A DNA stretch of 64,000 bases from JARYMI01 sp037444845 (GTDB lineage: Bacteria > Acidobacteriota > Aminicenantia > Aminicenantales > UBA8522): the NCBI GenBank assembly GCA_037444845.1, contig JBBILQ010000001.1, positions 62,001 to 126,000 of the forward strand. Reading direction: 5' to 3'. Below, one piece after another: positions 60,438 to 64,000 of this stretch. The translations under genes and the position numbers were made by a program. Positions within the stretch are counted from its first letter, which is position 1, and every line of letters starts with the position of its first letter. Below the pieces are notes generated by a model. The model saw nothing but the letters and a program-made list of their open reading frames with translations, ran no database searches and was not told the DNA's origin.

Positions 60438-61187
60438 ATGAACGAAACAGCGATGCGAAGGAGACTGCCTCTCTCGACAACAGGCCTCCGGACCAGGCTC
60501 TGGGCGATCATTATCATTGTCGTCGCTTACCTCGTTTATTCCTCCCTGGCAGATTTCATTCCTCAATACTGGGAGAAGATCGGCTTCGAGCCACTGAGCC
60601 GTTCGGTTGTGACTCTTGGCATGGTTATCATCCTGCTCATCTGCCTGAGCGGCCTGGCTATTTCAGAAAGGATGACCAGCCTGATCACCAGAGAAGGGTT
60701 GACCGGGTTGTTCAACCAGAGCTACATCCGGAAGAGGCTGGAGGAAGAGTTCTACCGCTCCAAACGCTATGACCACCCGCTCAGTCTGTTGTTGATCGAC
60801 TTGGACAATTTCAAAACCATGAACAGGCAGTACGGCCACACAGCCGGAGACCATTTGTTGAAGTATTTCGCCCGTCTGATCCATGAGACGATCCGGCCTT
60901 CGGATATTGCTGCCCGCTTCAGCGGCGGAGAATTCCTGATCATCCTTCCCGAGACCAGCCGGCAGGAAGCCGAGGTTGTGGCCGAGCGTCTCCAGAAAAG
61001 GATCGTTCTGTCTCCGTTCCGGATTGACTCTCGGCAGGAGGATATCCAGTTCACCATCAGCATCGGCGTGAGCGCTTATCCCGAGGCGGGCCAGAGCGCT
61101 GATGAGCTCATTTCTCTCGCCGATATCGCTCTCTCCGAAGCCAAGAGAAATGGAAAGAACAGGGTCGCCGTCTACGCCTCTAACTGA
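60438..61187 (+). CDS. Membrane-bound GGDEF-domain protein with degenerate active-site motif
   Basis: Two membrane helices (LWAIIIIVVAYLVYSSLADF and VVTLGMVIILLICLSGLAI) frame a short outside loop and precede a GGDEF domain (DHPLSLLLIDLDNFKTMNRQ, GHTAGDHLLKYFA, SIGVSAYPE). The signature reads RFSGGEFLIIL: the Asp/Glu at the third position of GG[DE]EF is Gly, so cyclic-di-GMP synthesis is doubtful. The start is uncertain among TTG 60405, GTG 60411, ATG 60438 and ATG 60453; none has a strong ribosome site. Confidence 0.82.
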   Translation: MNETAMRRRLPLSTTGLRTRLWAIIIIVVAYLVYSSLADFIPQYWEKIGFEPLSRSVVTLGMVIILLICLSGLAISERMTSLITREGLTGLFNQSYIRKRLEEEFYRSKRYDHPLSLLLIDLDNFKTMNRQYGHTAGDHLLKYFARLIHETIRPSDIAARFSGGEFLIILPETSRQEAEVVAERLQKRIVLSPFRIDSRQEDIQFTISIGVSAYPEAGQSADELISLADIALSEAKRNGKNRVAVYASN

Positions 61188-61280
61188 ACTTCCCATTCCC
61201 GAGTTCCGCCCCGATGAGCTCCCACTCATGGCCTTTTCTTTTAACCAAATTCAGGTTAAAATTAAAAAAAGAAGAGGCCA

Positions 61281-61559
61281 ATGAAGGCTGTGTTCGTCAT
61301 CGACATGTTGAAGGATTCAATCGAGAAGAGTGGAGCGCTGTACTAAGGCGATGTCATCATCGACAAAACCTGTTGCAGTGCTTTTTACGGCACCAACCTT
61401 GGGCAAGTCCTCAAAGACCGGGCCGTCACCGAAGTCCACGTCGTCGGCGTGTGCATGTCGATCTGCGTCATGGATACAACAGCGCCATCGTTATTTGATA
61501 CGGACGCCATCGATGATGTGAAAAAATATGGCGACGCCCATGGCGTGTTGTTCTGTTGA
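61281..61559 (+). pseudogene. Decayed isochorismatase/nicotinamidase-family cysteine hydrolase
   Basis: Read from the ATG at 61281, the frame gives VFVIDMLKDS, a family N-terminus with the catalytic Asp, then a TAA stop after 22 codons. The same frame goes on with GDVIIDKTCCSAFYGTNLG and VHVVGVCMSICVMD, which are the catalytic Lys and Cys regions of the family, and ends at a stop at 61557-61559. About 60-70 codons that normally separate the two parts are missing, and the C-terminal helix is short. Both an internal stop and a deletion make a working enzyme unlikely. AGAAGAGG lies before the ATG. Confidence 0.75.
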
Positions 61560-61620
61560 TCACGTCTTGCGTTCATAATAATTTTGGAGGGCTGACCTCG
61601 GAGTTTTCTGAGAGGCAGGA

Positions 61621-62151
61621 ATGACCGAATGGACTGTTGACGGGAAGAAGATCAAAATCGTCGAAGGCAATATCGCCCTTCTTGATGTTGAGGCAATCGT
61701 GAATGCCGCCAACAAAAGCCTCAAACTTGGCGGAGGCGTGGCTGGCGCCATCCGCACCTTCGGCGGCCCGGCCATCCAGGAAGAATGCGATCGCTTGAGC
61801 CCTGTTGAAGTGGGCCAGGCCGTTATCACTGGAGGCGGAAACCTTAAAGCAAGCTATGTGATCCATGCCGTGGGGCCCATCCAGGGGGAGGGCCTTGAGG
61901 ATGCGAAGCTGGCCTCTGCCACCCTGAGCAGCCTGACAATCGCCCGGGACAGGATGATCGGGGTCATCGCCTTCCCGGCCATTAGCACCGGCATCTTCGG
62001 ATTTCCCTTCCAGAGGTGCAGTGAGATCATGCTCCAAACAGCCGTGGATTTTCTGAAAAAAAATGATCATCCCCGGGAAATCATCTTCTGCCTTTACGGA
62101 CAGGAAGCCTTTTCTGTGTTCGAGAAGACCCTGGAAAAGCTCGCCTGCTGA
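61621..62151 (+). CDS. Macrodomain (ADP-ribose-binding/hydrolase) protein
   Basis: The 176-residue single-domain protein has the macrodomain signatures IVNAANKSLKLGGGVAGAI, YVIHAVGP and FPAISTGIFGFP. Such proteins remove ADP-ribose or O-acetyl groups from targets or bind free ADP-ribose. No ADP-ribosyltransferase or toxin lies beside it; its neighbours are a dead isochorismatase-like gene and the zinc transporter on the other strand. It may belong with the NAD-recycling gene cinA functionally, but this is only inference. Confidence 0.92.
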   Translation: MTEWTVDGKKIKIVEGNIALLDVEAIVNAANKSLKLGGGVAGAIRTFGGPAIQEECDRLSPVEVGQAVITGGGNLKASYVIHAVGPIQGEGLEDAKLASATLSSLTIARDRMIGVIAFPAISTGIFGFPFQRCSEIMLQTAVDFLKKNDHPREIIFCLYGQEAFSVFEKTLEKLAC

Positions 62152-62183
62152 TTTTTGCTATTCTCGGTCGCCGACTCTTTCTT

Positions 62184-62990
62184 TCAGAACCTCTTCCTGC
62201 GCCGCAACAGGAACAAGATCCCGAAGATGGAAAAGGCAAGAAGGACGATTGCTGCCGATGCGGGGAGGTCAAAAGCAAAAGCAGCCGCCAGCCCGCCTGT
62301 GACCGAAAGGAAAGCCACCCCAGCTGAAGTCCACAGCGCCTGCTTGAAGTTCGAGGCGAGCTGCAGACCGGCAGCAGCCGGCATGACAAGAAGCGCGGTC
62401 ACGAGCAGAATTCCCACGACCTTCATTCCCAGGACGACAGTGATTGCTGTCAGGACAGTGAGCTGAACGTCAAGGCGCTGCGGACTGATCCCCGCCGCGC
62501 GAGCGGCTTCTCTGTCAAAGGTCAGGAACATCAGTTGATGGTAATTGATAAGGATGGAAGCGACCACAGCAGCGGCCAGGCCGACAGAGAGCCAGACTTC
62601 GATCGGCTCAATGGCCAGGATGTCGCCGAAGAGAAAGCTCAGCAGGTCGACGTTGAGGTTATGGGCCAGAGTTGCCAAGAGTATCCCGATGGCCATGCCG
62701 ACGCTGCTGAAGACGGCAATGGCTGAGTCGCCGTGCAGCCCGGCTTTCTCCTTGAGTTTGATGACGGCCCAGGAAGCTAACACCGCCACTCCCAGGGCTG
62801 TAGCAAGCGGCATCATGTTCAGGAAAAGCCCGAGGGCGACCCCGCCAAAAGCAACATGAGCCAGACCGTGGCCGATCATGGCGTCACGTCGCAAAAGAAG
62901 AATAAGGCCCAGGATGGAACAGGCAACGGCCACGAAGATTCCGGCGAAAAGAGCGCGCTGCAAGAACCCGTATGTGAAAAAAGCGTCCAT
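62184..62990 (-). CDS. Zinc/manganese ABC transporter permease
   Basis: A ZnuB/MntB-type permease of 268 residues with eight to nine membrane helices. FAGIFVAVACSILGLILLLRR, MIGHGLAHVAFGGVALG, SFLFGDILAI, LMFLTFDREAARAAG and MKVVGILLVTALLVMPAAAG are family marks. It follows the ATPase gene by three bases. Whether Zn, Mn or Fe is carried cannot be told. Confidence 0.92.
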   Translation of the reverse strand: MDAFFTYGFLQRALFAGIFVAVACSILGLILLLRRDAMIGHGLAHVAFGGVALGLFLNMMPLATALGVAVLASWAVIKLKEKAGLHGDSAIAVFSSVGMAIGILLATLAHNLNVDLLSFLFGDILAIEPIEVWLSVGLAAAVVASILINYHQLMFLTFDREAARAAGISPQRLDVQLTVLTAITVVLGMKVVGILLVTALLVMPAAAGLQLASNFKQALWTSAGVAFLSVTGGLAAAFAFDLPASAAIVLLAFSIFGILFLLRRRKRF

Positions 62991-62993
62991 CTT

Positions 62994-63785
62994 TCAGTGC
63001 CTGTGGGAAACGAGATGTCCAGCCGCTAACATGGCTTTGAACGCTTCCGACTGGCAAAAGTCTTCATGCGTGCCGTGGTAGGTCAAGCGCTGGTTGACAC
63101 AAGCCACTTTATTGACGTGCTGGGTGACGACCCCGATGTCGTGAGTCACCAGCAGGATCGTGATAGCCCTTTGCTTGTTCAGTTGCTGGAGCATCTCATA
63201 GAAGCGCTCCTGCGTCACAGCGTCAACGCCGGCTGTTGGCTCGTCCAGGATGAGGAGTTGGGGTGAGTGAACGATGGCGCGGGCGATGAAGACCCGCTGC
63301 TGCTGTCCTCCAGAGAGGCGGCTGACCGGCCGCCCCATGAAATCCTCCATCCCCACACTCTTCAGCGCCGTCACGATGGCCTTCTCTTTTTCTTTCCTTT
63401 TCTTCAGGGAGGCCCCACTTCGCGAAAAAAGGGCCATGGCCACAACCTCTCTGACTGAGGCCGGGAAAAACGGGTCGACGTGGGTTGCCTTCTGTGGCAC
63501 ATAGCCGATCTTCGGCCAGTCCTCAAACTCCTCGACCGGATGCCCCTTGATGAAAACGTTTCCTGCCGAAGCTTTGAGCAGGCCAAGGATGACCTTCACA
63601 AGCGTGGTTTTGCCCGAGCCATTGGGGCCAAGCAGGGCTAAGAAGTCTCCCTCGTAAATCGTCAGGCTTATTTCCTCGAGGACGTTCGGGCCTGCATCAT
63701 ACTTGAAGCTCACGCCATCAACGCGGACGAGTTCCAGGGCTTTTTTTGTTCCGTTCGATGATCTCGCTTCCTTTTCCTCACTCAC
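62994..63785 (-). CDS. Zinc/manganese ABC transporter ATP-binding protein
   Basis: The ATPase of the same transporter has Walker A GPNGSGKTTLVK, the Q-loop region YVPQKATHVDPFFP, the signature LSGGQQQR, Walker B LLILDEPTAGVD and the switch His in LLVTHDIG. The GTG at 63785 (263 residues) is preferred over 63833, because the longer start lies inside the upstream gene; GTGAGTGA here joins stop and start, as at 13036. YVPQKATHVDP is typical of metal-type ABC ATPases. Confidence 0.93.
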   Translation of the reverse strand: MSEEKEARSSNGTKKALELVRVDGVSFKYDAGPNVLEEISLTIYEGDFLALLGPNGSGKTTLVKVILGLLKASAGNVFIKGHPVEEFEDWPKIGYVPQKATHVDPFFPASVREVVAMALFSRSGASLKKRKEKEKAIVTALKSVGMEDFMGRPVSRLSGGQQQRVFIARAIVHSPQLLILDEPTAGVDAVTQERFYEMLQQLNKQRAITILLVTHDIGVVTQHVNKVACVNQRLTYHGTHEDFCQSEAFKAMLAAGHLVSHRH

Positions 63786-64000
63786 AGCCGAGTCCCTTTC
63801 TGATAGTCCTGAGGTTTTCTTCCATGATAGCAAAAAATGTCAGGCCCGATGAGATCTCTTTTTTTGTCAGGTTGTGGCCGGGATTAAGGACGAGCAACTC
63901 GGCGCCGATTTCCCGGGCGAGAACCCTTGCCATTCTATCGTTCGTGTTGGCCTCGACGAACACAGCTTTGATGCCTTTTTCTCTGGCCATGCGAATCGCT
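63778..64000 (-). CDS. Metal ABC transporter substrate-binding protein, C-terminal end only
   Basis: The last 73 residues of a ZnuA/cluster A-1-type binding protein are visible; the gene runs off the window. GIKAVFVEANTNDRMARVLAREIGA matches the strand near the metal site, followed by a C-terminal helix (YFAIMEENLRTI-like). It is the first gene of the transporter operon and is coupled to the ATPase by a GTGAGTGA overlap. Confidence 0.85.
   Translation of the reverse strand, partial: AIRMAREKGIKAVFVEANTNDRMARVLAREIGAELLVLNPGHNLTKKEISSGLTFFAIMEENLRTIRKGLGCE

Noticed and set aside
61621..62151. Macrodomain gene as part of a toxin-antitoxin (DarTG-like) pair
   Set aside because: No DarT-like ADP-ribosyltransferase is adjacent. 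The upstream neighbour is a decayed isochorismatase-like gene.

Overview
This 64 kb window is a gene-dense bacterial chromosome segment of moderately high G+C. It has about 60 protein genes, most of them packed with 4-base or shorter overlaps, and no rRNA, tRNA, CRISPR array or insertion sequence that I can see. The content fits a deep-branching, probably anaerobic heterotroph close to Acidobacteriota, most likely Candidatus Aminicenantes: GH57-only glycogen metabolism, many exported peptidases and amidohydrolases, Tat-type leaders on odd enzymes, and archaeal-type PurO. The lineage is an inference from gene content, not a proof.

Bases 1-14,750: a truncated M14 peptidase, a beta-CASP nuclease and two unknowns, then glycogen metabolism. 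glgA is read rightward. Facing it is a leftward operon of three different GH57 enzymes, glgC, a histidine kinase, a receiver-only response regulator and galT. A good sigma-70-like promoter at 14,721-14,749 heads this operon, and a small zinc-ribbon protein is its first gene.

Bases 14,800-22,760: a split purine terminus (stand-alone AICAR transformylase plus archaeal-type PurO), a LOG-family protein, a VanZ-like protein, RlpA, a Tat-exported asparaginase, an MFS carrier and a CrtI-like oxidoreductase. Bases 22,760-29,190: a leftward operon of four exported amidohydrolases, two of which have lost metal ligands. Bases 29,600-38,600: a UbiE-type methyltransferase, an HPr-kinase-like protein, phosphosulfolactate synthase, an exported GH63 hydrolase, a radical SAM protein with a Tat-like leader, a DUF362 ferredoxin and an M20 peptidase.

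Bases 38,700-45,000: a six-gene operon that leads from 3-phosphoglycerate to serine, cysteine sulfur and methionine methyl groups (class V aminotransferase, serA, DUF1015, nifS-like, and a methionine synthase split into separate homocysteine and pterin modules). Bases 45,600-52,400: asnS, rimO and a phospholipid cluster pgpA-cinA-thpR-plsY-gpsA. Bases 52,450-64,000: a TPR lipoprotein, ahcY and metK, a pair of M16 proteins that both lack the zinc motif, FTCD, a degenerate GGDEF protein, a decayed isochorismatase-family gene, a macrodomain protein, and a zinc/manganese ABC transporter cut by the window end.

Two families of non-coding repeats lie between genes (29.3/35.9 kb and 14.8/48.4 kb). 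Several genes have a promoter -10 box only 6-12 bases before the start codon, which suggests leaderless mRNAs. Nothing here is a clear-cut new defence or mobile system. The most interesting leads are the two-component module inside the glycogen operon, the repeat families, and the recurring pattern of catalytically degenerate paralogues kept in intact operons.
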